DNA from: Roseiarcus sp963813555
Lineage (GTDB): Bacteria; Pseudomonadota; Alphaproteobacteria; Rhizobiales; Beijerinckiaceae
Direction of reading: 5' to 3'
Assembly (NCBI GenBank): GCA_963813555.1
Contig: CAWEZX010000004.1
Span: 310,001 to 374,000, forward strand
DNA length: 64,000 nt
Position numbers and translations under genes: made by a program. Shown here piece by piece: positions 1-10,188 of the stretch (position 1 is the stretch's first letter; each line of letters starts with the position of its first letter). The notes under the pieces were generated by a model. It made no database searches, was not told the origin of the DNA, and saw only the letters and a list, made by a program, of their open reading frames with translations.

Positions 1-1093
1 GAGCAATCTGAGCCTGGAACGGACCGTTATAGGAGGCGAGGAAATTGCCCGCCTGGTAGACGAAGGCCGGAATCGTCGCGCGCGCGGCGCCGGGCGACAA
101 TTCGTTGAGATGAGCGGGAATCACGCCCCAGGCGCCTTGCACCGCGACTTGCATGATGAATGCGCCGACCGCGAGCAAGATCGGCGTCGAGGCGTAGGCC
201 CATAAGGGAAGCGCCGGCAGCGCGATGAGCGCCGCGATCGTGATCGCATTGACCCTGCCGACCTTCTCGGACACATGGCCAAATATGAGGCCGCCGGCGA
301 TGGCTCCGAGATTGGCGACGATGACGATCCAGCTCACCGTGCCGGGGTCGAAATTGTGCTGCTTTTGCAGGAAGGTCGGATAGAGGTCCTGCGTGCCATG
401 GCTGAACAGGTTGAAGCACATCATCAGCACGACCATGTAGATGACCAAGCCTCTGTGCTCAGTGATCGTCTCCCACAGCGGAGGCTTCTCACGCGCTCTT
501 GACGCCTCGAAGGCCGGCAATTCGGGAACGCCGCTGCGGATGAACAGCACGACGAAAGCGGGCATGACGCTGAGCAAGAACATCGCTCGCCAACCGATCG
601 TATAGTCGCCGAAAGTTCGGCCAAAGAGAAGGCCGTAGGCGATCGCGGCAAGCAGGAACCCGGTCGGATAGCCGCACTGCAGGATCCCGGACACGAGCCC
701 CCGCGCCCGCGGCGGAATGGACTCCATCGCCAGCGAGCTGCCGAGGCCCCATTCGCCCCCCATGGCGACGCCAAACAGCGCGCGTAAGATCAAAAAGACC
801 GTGAGGTTCGGCGAGAAAGCAGCGAGCGCGCCGAGAATCGAATAGCAGAGGATATCCAGCATCAACGCCGGCTTGCGTCCCCACCGGTCGCCGAGCCGGC
901 CGAAGATGAACGCGCCGACGAATCGCATCGCCAGTGTCAGGAACAGGGCGTACGCCACCGCCGGCACCCCGACGCCGAACTCCTTGGCGATGTCCTTGAG
1001 CAGAAAAGTCAGCACGAAGAAGTCGAAGGCGTCGAGCATCCAGCCGAGAAATGCGGCGAGGATCGTCTTCTTCTGCTCGCCTGTGAGATCCAT
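1..1093 (-). CDS. MFS transporter, sialate/carboxylate-type (3' end outside window)
   Basis: Inner-membrane major facilitator carrier, probably a proton symporter for an organic acid. About 364 residues are visible, translated directly from the minus strand; the frame is open to the window edge, so the C-terminus is missing. The N-terminus (LGWMLDAFDFFVLTF) and the loop GRLGDRWGRKPAL between helices 2 and 3 are typical of the MFS and resemble the NanT/lactate-permease group. Roughly ten hydrophobic segments can be counted. I place the start at the ATG at 1093, which has GGAGGG about eight bases upstream. The gene is divergent from cmk, with 184 bp between. The substrate cannot be read from sequence, and the sialate-like assignment is by overall resemblance only. 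Confidence 0.85.
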   Translation of the reverse strand, partial: MDLTGEQKKTILAAFLGWMLDAFDFFVLTFLLKDIAKEFGVGVPAVAYALFLTLAMRFVGAFIFGRLGDRWGRKPALMLDILCYSILGALAAFSPNLTVFLILRALFGVAMGGEWGLGSSLAMESIPPRARGLVSGILQCGYPTGFLLAAIAYGLLFGRTFGDYTIGWRAMFLLSVMPAFVVLFIRSGVPELPAFEASRAREKPPLWETITEHRGLVIYMVVLMMCFNLFSHGTQDLYPTFLQKQHNFDPGTVSWIVIVANLGAIAGGLIFGHVSEKVGRVNAITIAALIALPALPLWAYASTPILLAVGAFIMQVAVQGAWGVIPAHLNELSPGAARATIPAFVYQAGNFLASYNGPFQAQIA

Positions 1094-1277
1094 GGCCGGC
1101 CCTCCGCATGGCGCGCCTTCGGCGCCGTCGCATTCCTGTCATAGCCCGGCCTTTGTCGGGCGGCCAGCCTTCCGCCCCATCCGGTCCGCGCCAATCACGC
1201 GAGCCTCGACAGGCGCCTCGCCGCACTTTAAGAGCGCCGTCCGAGGCGGAGTCTCGGGGAAGCGGGCGGCTTTGAGG

Positions 1278-1908
1278 ATGATCATCGCCATCGATGGGCC
1301 CGCGGCCTCGGGCAAAGGCACCATCGCGCGCCGAATCGCCGCGCACTACCGGCTGCCTCATCTCGACACCGGGCTCCTCTACCGCGCGACCGCCGCTGCC
1401 CTGATCGCCGAGGACCGCGATCTTTATGACGAGGCCGCGGCGGTCGCCGCCGCCCGAGGACTGGGCCTCACAGACTTCAACGATGGGACTTTGCGCACGC
1501 GCCAGATGGGAGAGGCGGCTTCGGTGGTCGCCGCGATGCCTCGGGTCCGTGCGGCGCTGATCGATGCGCAGCGCGCTTTCGCGGCCCGGCCGGGCGGCGC
1601 GGTGCTCGACGGGCGGGACATTGGCACAGTCATTTGTCCCGACGCCGCGGTGAAGATCTTCGTCACCGCCAGCGCGGCGGCGCGGGCGCAGCGGCGCGCG
1701 CTCGAATTGATTCAGCGCGGCGAAAAGGGCGATTACCAGGCGATATTGGCCGACATCATTCGCCGCGACGCCCGCGAATTCGAGCCGGGCCGCGGCGCCG
1801 TTGCGCCCGGCTGACGACGCGGTAAGGTTGGACACAACCAATCTCGGAATTGACGCCGCCTCGGCCGAAGCGATTCGGATTGTCGAGGCGGCGCGGATCA
1901 GGGTGTAG
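1278..1908 (+). CDS. cmk: Cytidylate kinase, frameshifted near the C-terminus
   Basis: Cytosolic (d)CMP kinase that makes CDP/dCDP for nucleic acid synthesis. The N-terminus MIIAIDGPAASGKGTIA carries the P-loop GPAASGKGT, followed by the DTGLLYR and DGRDIGTV motifs of the family. As written, the frame stops at 1814 after 178 residues. The expected tail (RAAAPLRPADDAVRLDTTN…, ending at TAG 1906–1908) is in the next frame. One extra base near 1776–1779, where GAATTCGAG stands in place of GATTCGAG, explains the break; removing it gives 209 residues, the usual Cmk length. Cmk normally sits between aroA and rpsA in this group, and neither is here. Either this is a consensus error or a relocated copy that has decayed. 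Confidence 0.85.
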
Positions 1909-1949
1909 ACCGGGTCCAGCGCCGCCGTCCTGTCAACGGTCGCCGCCGA

Positions 1950-2408
1950 TCAGGCGGCGGCACCCTGGGAGAGACGGCTTTGCGTGGCGCGCAGCCTCTC
2001 GATTGCGCCCTCAATCTCGCTGCGTTGACGCTCCAGGTGGCCGATCTGCGTCACGATCTGCTGCGGATTCAGCTGGTCTTCAAGATCTGTCGTTTCAGCC
2101 GCCCCTTTGCCCCCGATCAGGTCCTGGATTTCCGTCAGGGTAAAGCCGAGCTTCTTGCCCTTGAGAATCATCTCCATCCGGATCCGATCGGTCGCACGAT
2201 AGTAACGGGCGTTGCCTTCCCGGCGGGGCTTGATGAGTCCGCGGTCTTCGTAGAACCGCAACGTACGCAGGCTGACGCCGAATGCGCGCGACATCTGGCT
2301 AATGGTCAACTCCGATTGCGCCGAATCGAGCGCAGCGCGGCCTTCTTCTTCGAGCAACGCGCCCGAAACCCCAGCGGAAGGCTGAGATAAAGTCGTAATC
2401 CTGTTCAT
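1950..2408 (-). CDS. MerR-family transcriptional regulator
   Basis: DNA-binding regulator of 152 residues. It has a MerR winged helix (about residues 37–105: LTISQMSRAFGVSLRTLRFY, then EDRGLIKPRR), followed by a coiled-coil dimerisation helix (QIVTQIGHLERQRSEIEGAI) and a short tail. I see no cysteine pair of the metal-sensing type, so the effector is unknown. The ATG at 2408 is preceded by AAGGAGAG. It is divergent from the PodJ-like gene and convergent with cmk. GCAACT repeats lie just upstream and are plausible operators for this protein. Confidence 0.85.
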   Translation of the reverse strand: MNRITTLSQPSAGVSGALLEEEGRAALDSAQSELTISQMSRAFGVSLRTLRFYEDRGLIKPRREGNARYYRATDRIRMEMILKGKKLGFTLTEIQDLIGGKGAAETTDLEDQLNPQQIVTQIGHLERQRSEIEGAIERLRATQSRLSQGAAA

Positions 2409-2467
2409 GGCCTCTCCTTTCGTCGGCGCCGTTGCGTTCGCGCCTCGTGACTCGCGCGCCCTTGCGC

Positions 2468-2535
2468 GAATCGAATCACTATGCCCTAACGGATCAGATT
2501 TGCAACTGATAGTTGCTGCAACTCGCATTGCAACT
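2468..2535. promoter_or_regulatory. GCAACT repeat operator and twin GANTC sites between merR and the PodJ-like gene
   Basis: GCAACT occurs at 2502, 2518 and 2530. The first copy forms a perfect dyad, GCAACT-GAT-AGTTGC (2502–2516). On the minus strand a TTGCAA box followed 16 bp later by CATAGT could be the merR promoter, overlapping the dyad. Two adjacent GAATC sites (2468–2472, 2473–2477) match GANTC, the CcrM methylation motif of alphaproteobacteria. The repeats are seen directly; their roles are inferred. Confidence 0.5.
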
Positions 2536-2672
2536 TTGATGGGCTGGCGAAGTGGCCGACGATGAAGCCTCCTTAACCGTTTCTTCACCATGACCCCCGA
2601 CAGAATTGCGGAGCGGGGTCGTCTCTGTTCATCCGGCGATTCGCGTGCGCGCCCCGAGCGGTGGTCGAGGAC

Positions 2673-5600
2673 ATGAATAGAGCCATGGCGTGGAACATCG
2701 CAGGCGTGGGGCGGCGGACCCGCGACGCCGCCGTGGAGGCCGCTCGCCAAGCCGGCATGGATCTTGACGATTGGCTCGATGAAGCGATCTCCGACTACAC
2801 GGGACTGGAACAGCGCGCCCTGAACCAGCACAACGAAGCGGAAGACGATCGGCTCGATACGGCCGCCGGACGCCTTGAACGCATCGCACGACGAAACGCG
2901 CCCGCACAGGCGCCGCGCGTTCTTGGAATTCCAGACGCCTTTGAGGCTGTGATCGAGCGTCTTGATATGAGGCTTTCGCGCGCCGAAGTTCAGGCCGCGC
3001 GCGCCTTTGAAACCGTCGCCCAAATTTTAGAGCGCAATGACGCCGCGCTTGACAGCGAACGCCGTGCTCTCATCGACGCGGTCAGGCGACTCGAATCGAT
3101 CCGGACGAACTTGGCGGGCCCCGCTCAGACCGGTGAGACGCGCGGCGACCACTTCCCTCCGCCGCCTGCGCTCGATCCGAAGCCGCCATTCGATCTGAAG
3201 GCTGCGGTGTCGCAGATCGCGATGCGCCGCCACGCGCTCGAGGCCCGACTGGGCCGCGGCGAGACAGGTCCGAATCCGCTGGCCACGCAAACGGTCGCCT
3301 CCGGCGCAGCCAGGTCTGCGCCGTCCCCAGCCAGCCTCGATCCGGGCCAATTGGACGCCAGTCGAGAAGCCGCCCAAGGGGGTTCGGATGCGGCGCTCGG
3401 CGCGCCCGATGCCGGCGCCGCCGACGCCGCGCCGCCGCTCTCGCAATTGCAGCTCGACGACATCCGAGCCCTGGCGCTCAAGCTCGATGACGTGCCGCGT
3501 CAGCGAGCCGAATCCAGCGCCTCTGTCGTCGACCTCAGCGCCATCCGCGCCGAGATTGACGCCATGCGCCAAAGCCTCGCCGATCTTGCCCCGCGCAACG
3601 CGGTTGTCGCGCTCGAGGGCGCCATCCGCGACCTCGTTCAGCGGGTAGAGACGTTGCGTCAAAGCGGCCAGGGCGAATCGGTGCTCGCTCCGCTCGAGGC
3701 GATGGCCGCCGAATTCCGCGCCGCGCTGAGGGCGCACGACCCGCAGGCCGCGGCCGCCGGGCTCGAACGCGAGATCCGCGCGATCGGCGGCAAGATCGAC
3801 ACCCTCGCGGCGACAGCGATAAAGCCTGAGACGTTTGAACGCATCCGGCAGCAGACAGAGGAGGTGCGCAATCTCCTCGCCTCCGCTGCTTTGCGCACAC
3901 CGCCGCTCGAACGGTTGGAGCGGCAAATTGGCGAACTGGCGGACCGCGTCGAACGGCTCGGCGCGAGTCCTGCTCCCCACTTCGAGTCCGCTGAAATGGC
4001 CGCGCTTCTCGCCGAAGCCTGTCGGCAGATCGAACGTTCGACGCCCCCGGAGGCGCTCATCTCGATCGAACAGCGCCTCGAGCAGATCGCGACGCAACTC
4101 GATCAGGAAATTGCGCGCCCGACCACTCCCGCCGCAGTCGATCCGGGCCCGTTTGACGACCTCGCGCTCCGCATTGACGGTATCCGCCAATCCCTCGAGG
4201 CGCGTCCGCCGGCAAAGATTGACACCGGCCCGATCGAAGCGCTCTTGCGCGATTTCGACGCCAAACTCGCCATTGTCGGCCGTACCGACGCCGATGCGCG
4301 GGCTCTCCAATCGATATTCGTCGAAATCAGCGGCAAACTTGATCGCCTCGCTGACCCTGAGGCCGGCGCGCGCCAGCTGGAGCCGATTCTCCACGAGTTC
4401 GGCACGCAACTCGACGCGGTCCCGTCTCCGATTGATCTGCAACCGATCGAGGCATTGCTGCGCTCGCTTGAGAGCAAGTTCGAGGCGGGCGCCCGGCGCC
4501 CGTCGATCGGGCGGTCGTTGAACAAGTCGCCGACGAGGTGGCGCGGCGCCTCCAGGATGTGAGCGCCCGCCAAGTCGACTTGGAAGCCGTCTCACACCGG
4601 ATCGACACGATCTATGATCGCATCGATGCGCTGGCGGCGAAGGCGGCGAGAGCAGACAATTCAGAGCCCGTTGTGCAGCAGCTGCTTGAAAAGTTGCGCG
4701 AGGCCGACAGGACAAGCGGCTCTCTCGCGTCAGAGACCTCGGCCGCAATCAACGCAGCGCTCGGCGCGCATTTAGCCGAGGTAAGAGCCGAACAGGCGGG
4801 CGCGGATCAGCGCACGCAATCGCGTTTCGCCGGCCTGCAGAGCGTTCTGGAGACGCTGGCTGCGCGTCTCGCGAGCATCGAGAGCGAACTTGCGGCCGAC
4901 GACGTCGACGAGGAGCTGCGGCCGCCGGCCAGATCGGCGAGCTCCGCCCCATCCGTCAGCTCCGCGCTGCCCGGCGTCGAGGCCCTAGGCCCCGAAGTCG
5001 CGCCGCAGCGCCTGGACCAGCCCAAGGCGGGCGCCGACGACCCGCCGTATCAGCCTGCCAACGGCGAGGACTTCCTCATCGAACCCGGCGCGGGCGCGCC
5101 GCAGCGCGCGCGCGAAGCCCGCGAGCTCGCGCAGATGATTGGGTCCAAGACAAACCCCGCGGTCAGCGCTCACATCGCCGCCGCGCGGCGCGCCGCACAG
5201 GCGGCGCTGGCGGAAAACAGCGCCGCGACCAGCGGCGGGGGCGTCGTCCAGGCTCTAGCTGGTTCCGAGCGGGCGCTGTTCGCGGCGCGCGGCGTTCAAA
5301 CCGCAAGGGCGTTCTACGCCGGTCACAGGCGCAGCATATTGCTCGGCGTCGCGATTGCAATCGCGGCGACGCTCGCCGTGCGAATGGTCGGTATTCGCGC
5401 CCCATTTTTGCAACGCTCCGAATTGGGCGAACAAGCGGTCAAAACCGCCAAGGCCGACGCGCCGAAGGGCGAGCCGTCGGGTGGGACCGGCGCGGTCAGG
5501 TCCAACCCTGAAGCGATTGACGTCGCTCCGACCGCCTCGATTGCTCAACCGCCAGCCAAGCTCGCCGAGCCCAATCTTGAAGTCGGGGAGCGGGCCTTCG

Positions 5601-6323
5601 GCAGGCGAGCTCACGGCGATCCCGCCCGGGATTTCCCCGTCTTTGCGCGACGCGGTAGCCGCGGGACTGCCCAATGCGCAATATGAACTTGCGACGCGCC
5701 TGTTCGAAGGCAAGGGGCTGCCGAAGGACCAACTGGCGGCGGCTCGCTGGTTCGAACGCGCCGCCTCGCTCGGCCTTGCCCCAGCGCAGTACCGGCTTGG
5801 CTCGATGTATGAGAAGGGAATTGGGGTGACGCGCGATCCCGTGGCTGCGAAGCGCTGGTATCTCAAGGCTGCGCAATCGGGAAATGCGCGGGCCGCGCAC
5901 AATCTCGCAGTCATGAACGCCGACCCCGGTGGCGGCGAAGCGAACTATCTGGAAGCGGCGAAGTGGTTCCGAAGGGCGGCCGAACTCGGCGTCCGTGACA
6001 GCCAGTACAATCTCGCGATCCTCTATGCGCGCGGCCTCGGCGTCGAAAAAGATCTCGGCCAGTCGTTTCTGTGGTTCGCGCTCGCCGCTCAGCAAGGCGA
6101 CACGGACGCCGCCAAGAAGCGCGACGAGATTGCGGGCCAGATGGACCCGGTTTCGCTCGCCTCCGCGGTGGAGGCGCTGACGAAATTCAAGGCCATCAAG
6201 CCTGATCCGGCGGCGAACGACGTAGTCGCGCCGCCGGGAGGATGGGACGCCAAGCCGGGCTCGTCCCCGCTAAGCCAATCCCCGCCGCCGGCCGACGCGG
6301 CTCATCCCCAAGCGCCTCTTTGA
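2673..6323 (+). CDS. PodJ-like coiled-coil / Sel1-repeat protein, two frameshifts
   Basis: Large membrane protein resembling the polar localisation factor PodJ of Hyphomicrobiales. The N-terminus (MAWNIAGVGRRTRDAAVEAA, then DLDDWLDEAI) is typical of these proteins. A very long helical, coiled-coil-prone cytoplasmic region follows, then one transmembrane helix (near 5330–5400, SILLGVAIAIAATLAV), a linker and at least three Sel1-type repeats (about 5680–6130). Three frames must be joined: one base is lost near 4487–4505, and one G is gained in GGGG near 5585–5590. After correction the protein is about 1,216 residues. The ATG at 2673 has GAGG just upstream; the GTG at 2661 is an alternative. The PodJ C-terminal peptidoglycan-binding domain is not evident. 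It probably scaffolds polarity or division factors. Confidence 0.75.
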
Positions 6324-6386
6324 CCAGGACTTCCGGGGGGCGCGGCTCGCTCTTGCGCCATTCCCGACTTCCCGTCATGACGGCTT

Positions 6387-8291
6387 ATGCGTGGCCGCGA
6401 GATTGGAATGGAACCCCCGCTCGCAGGCTCCAAGCCCCGGCTTCGGCTGCGTCTCCTCGGCCTGACCGATCTCCACGCCAATCTCTATCCCTACGACTAT
6501 TTCCGTGACTGTCCGGACAATTCAGTCGGCCTCGCGCGCGCCGCGGCTCGTGTGGCGCAGGCGCGCAGCGAGACGCCTAACTGCCTGTTGTTCGACAACG
6601 GCGACATTCTTCAGGGCACGCCGCTCGGCGATCTCGCGGCTGAAGCGATAACCACGGATCCGAGCGCCGCCCACCCCGTCATCGCGGCCATGAATACGCT
6701 TGACTATGCGGTCGCGACGCTGGGGAACCACGATTTCAACTACGGCCTCGAGACGCTTGAGCGCGCCTATGCGCAAGCGAGCTTTCCTGTCGTCTCCTGC
6801 AACGTTCGCAAAGCCGATGGCTCGCCCTGGTTTCCGCCTTCGGTCGCGATCGAGCGCGCGCTCGTCGATGAGTCCGGAACGCCGCGGCGGCTCAAAGTGG
6901 GGGTGATCGGCGTCGCGCCGCCACAAATCGTCCAATGGGACGAGGCCCATGTCCGTGGACGCTTGATCACGATCGACATCGTCGAAGCCGTGCGCGCGGA
7001 GCTGAGCGAACTCAAGCGCCGTGTCGATCTGGTCGTCGTGCTCTGTCACTCCGGAATATCCCGGCTCGCCTCGACTAGGGGGCAAGAGAACGCAGGCCAG
7101 GACCTCGCCAAGCTCGACGGAATTGACGCGCTGTTCCTGGGCCATCAGCACTTGCTCCTTCCCGGCGAAGATTTTGCGGGTTTGCAGGGCGTCGACGCAG
7201 AGCGCGGAACGGTCCACGGCAAGCCCGGTGTCATGGCCGGGTTCTCGGGCAGCCATCTCGGCGTCATTGATCTTAGGCTCGAGATGGACACAGGCTGGCG
7301 GGTCGCTGAAGCTCGAGTTGAGGTCCGGCCGATCGCCAGACGTGACGCCAACGGAGGCGCGGTCGCGCTGGTCAAGTCGGATGCGTCCATTCTCGAAGCG
7401 GCAAAGACCGCGCATGAAGCCACGCTGCGCCACATCCGCACGCCGGTCGGTTGGCTCGCGACGCCCCTGCACACCTATCTCGCGCTGATCGCCGACGATC
7501 CGACCGTACAGCTCGTCAACGAGGCGCAGCGCGCCTACGCCGCGCCCCTCGCGGCGGCGCACGCAGACCTCGCCTCGCTGCCAATTCTCTCAGCAGCGGC
7601 GCCGTTCAAATGCGGCGGGCGCAGCGGACCGTATTCCTATACGGACATCGCCGCAGGTCCGATCGCGATCAAGGACGTGGCGGACATCTACCCGTACCCC
7701 AACAGTCTGAGGGTGGTTCAGGTTGACGGCGCGACGCTACGGGAATGGCTCGAACGCTCGGCGTCCATTTTCCGCCGCATCGATCCCAGCCAACGCGGTG
7801 AGCAGCCGCTCCTGGGACCCGCCTTCGCCTGCTACAACTTCGATGTGATCGATGGCGTCGACTACGCTGTCGACGTCACTCAGCCCGCGCGCTACGACGA
7901 CACGGGCGCGCTGGTCGCGCCAGAGGCGCGCCGCATTCGCGCCCTGACGTTCGACGGCGCGCCGGTCGATCCGAACCAGTCGTTTCTCGTCGTCACCAAC
8001 AATTATCGTGCTAGCGGCGGCGGCGGCTTCCCCGGCTGCGACGGAACGAACGTCGCAATCGAGGCTCCGGACGCCAATCGCGACGTGGTCCTCAAGTACA
8101 TCGCCAGCAGAACCGAGATCGCGCCGAAGTCGGACGGCAACTGGCGCTTTGCGCACTGGCCGGGAACCGTGGTCGCGACCTATCTCACGTCCCCTGCCGC
8201 ATCGGCGCTTCCGCCGCCGCCCGGCGTGAAGCTGACATCGATGGGCTTAACACCGGGCGGCTTTCTGAAGTTGCGCGTCGATACGGTTTGA
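6387..8291 (+). CDS. 5'-nucleotidase/2',3'-cyclic phosphodiesterase family metallophosphoesterase
   Basis: Two-metal phosphoesterase of the UshA/CpdB superfamily, 634 residues. The N-terminal calcineurin-like domain shows the metal ligands in order: LTDLHANLYPYDYF (D-x-H), DNGDILQGTP, GNHDFNYG, VLCHSGI and GHQH. The C-terminal 5'-nucleotidase domain follows from about residue 360, with the substrate loop KCGGRSGPYSY and the NNYRASGGGGFPG motif near the end. CpdB-type length and the NxYRASGGGGF element favour cyclic-nucleotide phosphodiesterase/3'-nucleotidase activity. No clear signal peptide is present, although most relatives are periplasmic. ATG 6408 (MEPPLAGSK) is an alternative start. 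It lies 63 bp downstream of the PodJ-like gene on the same strand. Confidence 0.85.
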   Translation: MRGREIGMEPPLAGSKPRLRLRLLGLTDLHANLYPYDYFRDCPDNSVGLARAAARVAQARSETPNCLLFDNGDILQGTPLGDLAAEAITTDPSAAHPVIAAMNTLDYAVATLGNHDFNYGLETLERAYAQASFPVVSCNVRKADGSPWFPPSVAIERALVDESGTPRRLKVGVIGVAPPQIVQWDEAHVRGRLITIDIVEAVRAELSELKRRVDLVVVLCHSGISRLASTRGQENAGQDLAKLDGIDALFLGHQHLLLPGEDFAGLQGVDAERGTVHGKPGVMAGFSGSHLGVIDLRLEMDTGWRVAEARVEVRPIARRDANGGAVALVKSDASILEAAKTAHEATLRHIRTPVGWLATPLHTYLALIADDPTVQLVNEAQRAYAAPLAAAHADLASLPILSAAAPFKCGGRSGPYSYTDIAAGPIAIKDVADIYPYPNSLRVVQVDGATLREWLERSASIFRRIDPSQRGEQPLLGPAFACYNFDVIDGVDYAVDVTQPARYDDTGALVAPEARRIRALTFDGAPVDPNQSFLVVTNNYRASGGGGFPGCDGTNVAIEAPDANRDVVLKYIASRTEIAPKSDGNWRFAHWPGTVVATYLTSPAASALPPPPGVKLTSMGLTPGGFLKLRVDTV

Positions 8292-8361
8292 GCGGTGTGA
8301 AAATCAAGCAAGGATTCCGCATCCCACGAAAACGCCCAAAATTGAGGAATTTTGAGAGACG

Positions 8362-8521
8362 ATGCACTCAGAACAATCTAAACGAACGCCGCCTAAAGAT
8401 GTACGCGACCGCCTTCGAAGAGAGATGAATTTCGGTTGTCCAATTTGTCGTTCTCCATTCTTAACCTACCTCATTTTGACCCGCCCTGGGAGCCCGCGCA
8501 CCTTCACAATGAATCGGGGAT
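8362..8521 (+). pseudogene. HNH-nuclease gene fragment truncated by IS1595
   Basis: The frame begins RDRLRREMNFGCPICRSPFL and, after a one-base shift near 8469 (an A missing in TACC-TCATTTTG), continues YHHFDPPWEPAHLHNESGM. The cysteine pair plus HHFDPPW is typical of small HNH-type nucleases, whose distal half (CxxHH) would follow. Here it is cut off exactly where the left inverted repeat of the IS1595 element starts. The local sequence is AT-richer than its neighbours, suggesting acquired DNA. Function cannot survive in this form. Confidence 0.6.
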
Positions 8522-9558
8522 GGAGGCTTATCCCTCAGGCTCCGGGCCTACGACGGGTAGTGACAGGAGTGGGCGATTGGCGTAAGAACGAATCATGAAC
8601 ATCCGGTTCGTTTCGAGGCCCCTCGATGCCTGACTTTCCCTCCTCGCTGACCGAGTTTCAGCGCCAGTTTCCCGAAGACGAGGCCTGCGCCGCGTGGCTT
8701 GTCGCGGCGCGGTGGCCGTCCGGTTTTCGATGTCCGGCGTGCGGCGGCGCCAAGGGTTGGCCGCATGGCGGCAAGGCTTTCACCTTCGAATGCGCCGCGT
8801 GCGGCAAGCAGACCTCGGTGACGGCCGGAACGATCATGCACGGCTCGAAGCTGCCCCTGATCGTGTGGTTCTGGGCCGTCTACCTCATGGCCACGCATTC
8901 GAACGGGATTTCGGCGCTGCAATTGCAAAAGCAGCTCGGGCTCGGCTCCTACAAGTCCGCCTGGCTCATATGCGCCAAACTGCGCCGCGCCATGGTCGCG
9001 CCGGGCCGCGCGCTGCTCGCCGGCCTGGTCGAAGTCGATGAAACCGAGCTTCCGCCGCGGACCAGGGCCGATCCGGCATCCGGCGCCGGCGGCCGCTCGC
9101 CCCAGGGCAAAATGTTCGTCGCCGGCGCCGTCGAGATCGAACACGACGCGCCCGCACGCCTTCGCTTGGCCGCGATCAAGGACTTCTCCGCCGCCTCGTT
9201 GCACCGCTTCGTCGCCGCCAATGTCGCGCCGGGCGCGACGATCAGGACCGACGGCTGGCCGTCCTACGCCAGCGCCCCCAATGTCCGCCACGAGCCCCAC
9301 GTGGTCGGCGTCATGGCCGCGCACGTCGTCCTGCCATGGGTTCATCGCGCCTTCGCCAACGCCAAGACCTGGGCCCTCGGCGTCCACCACGGACTGCGAC
9401 GACCCCACCTTCAGAGCTACCTCGACGAATTCGTCTTCCGCTTCAATCGCCGCCGCACGCGACACGTCGCCTTCCGTTCCCTCCTCGCAACCGCCCTAGT
9501 CCGAAAACCCCTCACCTACGAGATGTTGATCCAACCGGACGCTCGGGAATAAGCCTCC
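8522..9558 (+). mobile_element. IS1595-family insertion sequence
   Basis: A 1,037-bp element bounded by GGAGGCTTAT (8522–8531) and its exact inverse ATAAGCCTCC (9549–9558), holding one full transposase gene. The 8 bp outside each end (TCGGGGAT and GCCGTTAT) do not match. The family's usual target duplication is therefore absent, and the flanks belong to two different broken genes. A deletion or recombination next to the element, rather than simple insertion, best explains this. Confidence 0.85.
8626..9552 (+). CDS. IS1595-family transposase
   Basis: DDE-type transposase of 308 residues. An N-terminal zinc ribbon (CPAC…CAAC, about residues 38–63) precedes the ISXO2-like catalytic domain. Acidic residues stand at VEVDETE and IRTDGWPSY, followed by WVHRAFANAKTWALGVHHG and YLDEFVFRFNRR near the end. 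The frame is intact and of normal length, so the element may be active. It ends six bases before the right end of the element. Confidence 0.92.
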   Translation: MPDFPSSLTEFQRQFPEDEACAAWLVAARWPSGFRCPACGGAKGWPHGGKAFTFECAACGKQTSVTAGTIMHGSKLPLIVWFWAVYLMATHSNGISALQLQKQLGLGSYKSAWLICAKLRRAMVAPGRALLAGLVEVDETELPPRTRADPASGAGGRSPQGKMFVAGAVEIEHDAPARLRLAAIKDFSAASLHRFVAANVAPGATIRTDGWPSYASAPNVRHEPHVVGVMAAHVVLPWVHRAFANAKTWALGVHHGLRRPHLQSYLDEFVFRFNRRRTRHVAFRSLLATALVRKPLTYEMLIQPDARE

Positions 9559-10156
9559 GCCGTTATATTTGAAGGATTTAAAGCTAAAAGATACTAAGTT
9601 ATACTTTACAGATCTATATTCTCTAACATCGAGATCAGCTCCACAAGACGAAGCGATGCCAAAAGCGCTCGCCAAGTCATGCCGTTTTCCGTTTGCTTTT
9701 GTCGGATACCATTCTGGTGATACTCACGTCGATGGCGGCCTCGCGTCTAATCTGCCAGTAGATGAATTAAAATCAGCTGAGAGTGTTTTGGGTTCAGTGA
9801 TTGGTAAAAGTTTTCTGAGTAAATTCGGAGATACCAATAAAAGTAATCTTATTTCGTATACCAAACAATTATTTTCTGTGGCTATACAAAGTAGTGTTGC
9901 GCGCTCAGAATTCACAATATGGAGTAAAAACGTTTTTTCTATCGATACGGATATTGGGACTTTCGATTTTAAGCGAGCATTAGACCAGGGTTTCAATTTT
10001 TAATATGAGAGAATAAGCGAGAAATTCGATACGTGGCTCGCAACTTGGTTAAGAGCTTCTGGTCCCATTGAGCCAGTGGGGCCAGGCCGTGTAGGTCGGC
10101 GCGTTCTAAATGCCAATCCAAGATCGTGCTTTGGTTTCGTCATTGAAAAGCCGTAG
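9559..10156 (+). pseudogene. Patatin-like phospholipase remnant
   Basis: Only the C-terminal half remains, beginning at the right edge of IS1595. The fragment RFPFAFVGYH…HVDGGLASNLPVDEL contains the DGG motif that supplies the catalytic aspartate of patatins; the GxSxG nucleophile half is missing. A TAA at 10001–10003 interrupts the frame, but the same frame continues YERISEKFDTWLATWLRASG to TAG 10154–10156, so this is a nonsense mutation rather than a natural end. The strongly AT-rich composition marks it as foreign. Patatin-like proteins can be lipid-metabolism enzymes or defence effectors; nothing here decides which. Confidence 0.65.
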
Positions 10157-10188
10157 AGGGATGTCAATTATGAATGCAGGAGGAGTAG

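Noticed and set aside
489..1841. Long minus-strand open frame over cmk and the MFS gene
   Set aside because: Arg-rich shadow frame; the MFS and cmk frames carry clear family motifs instead.
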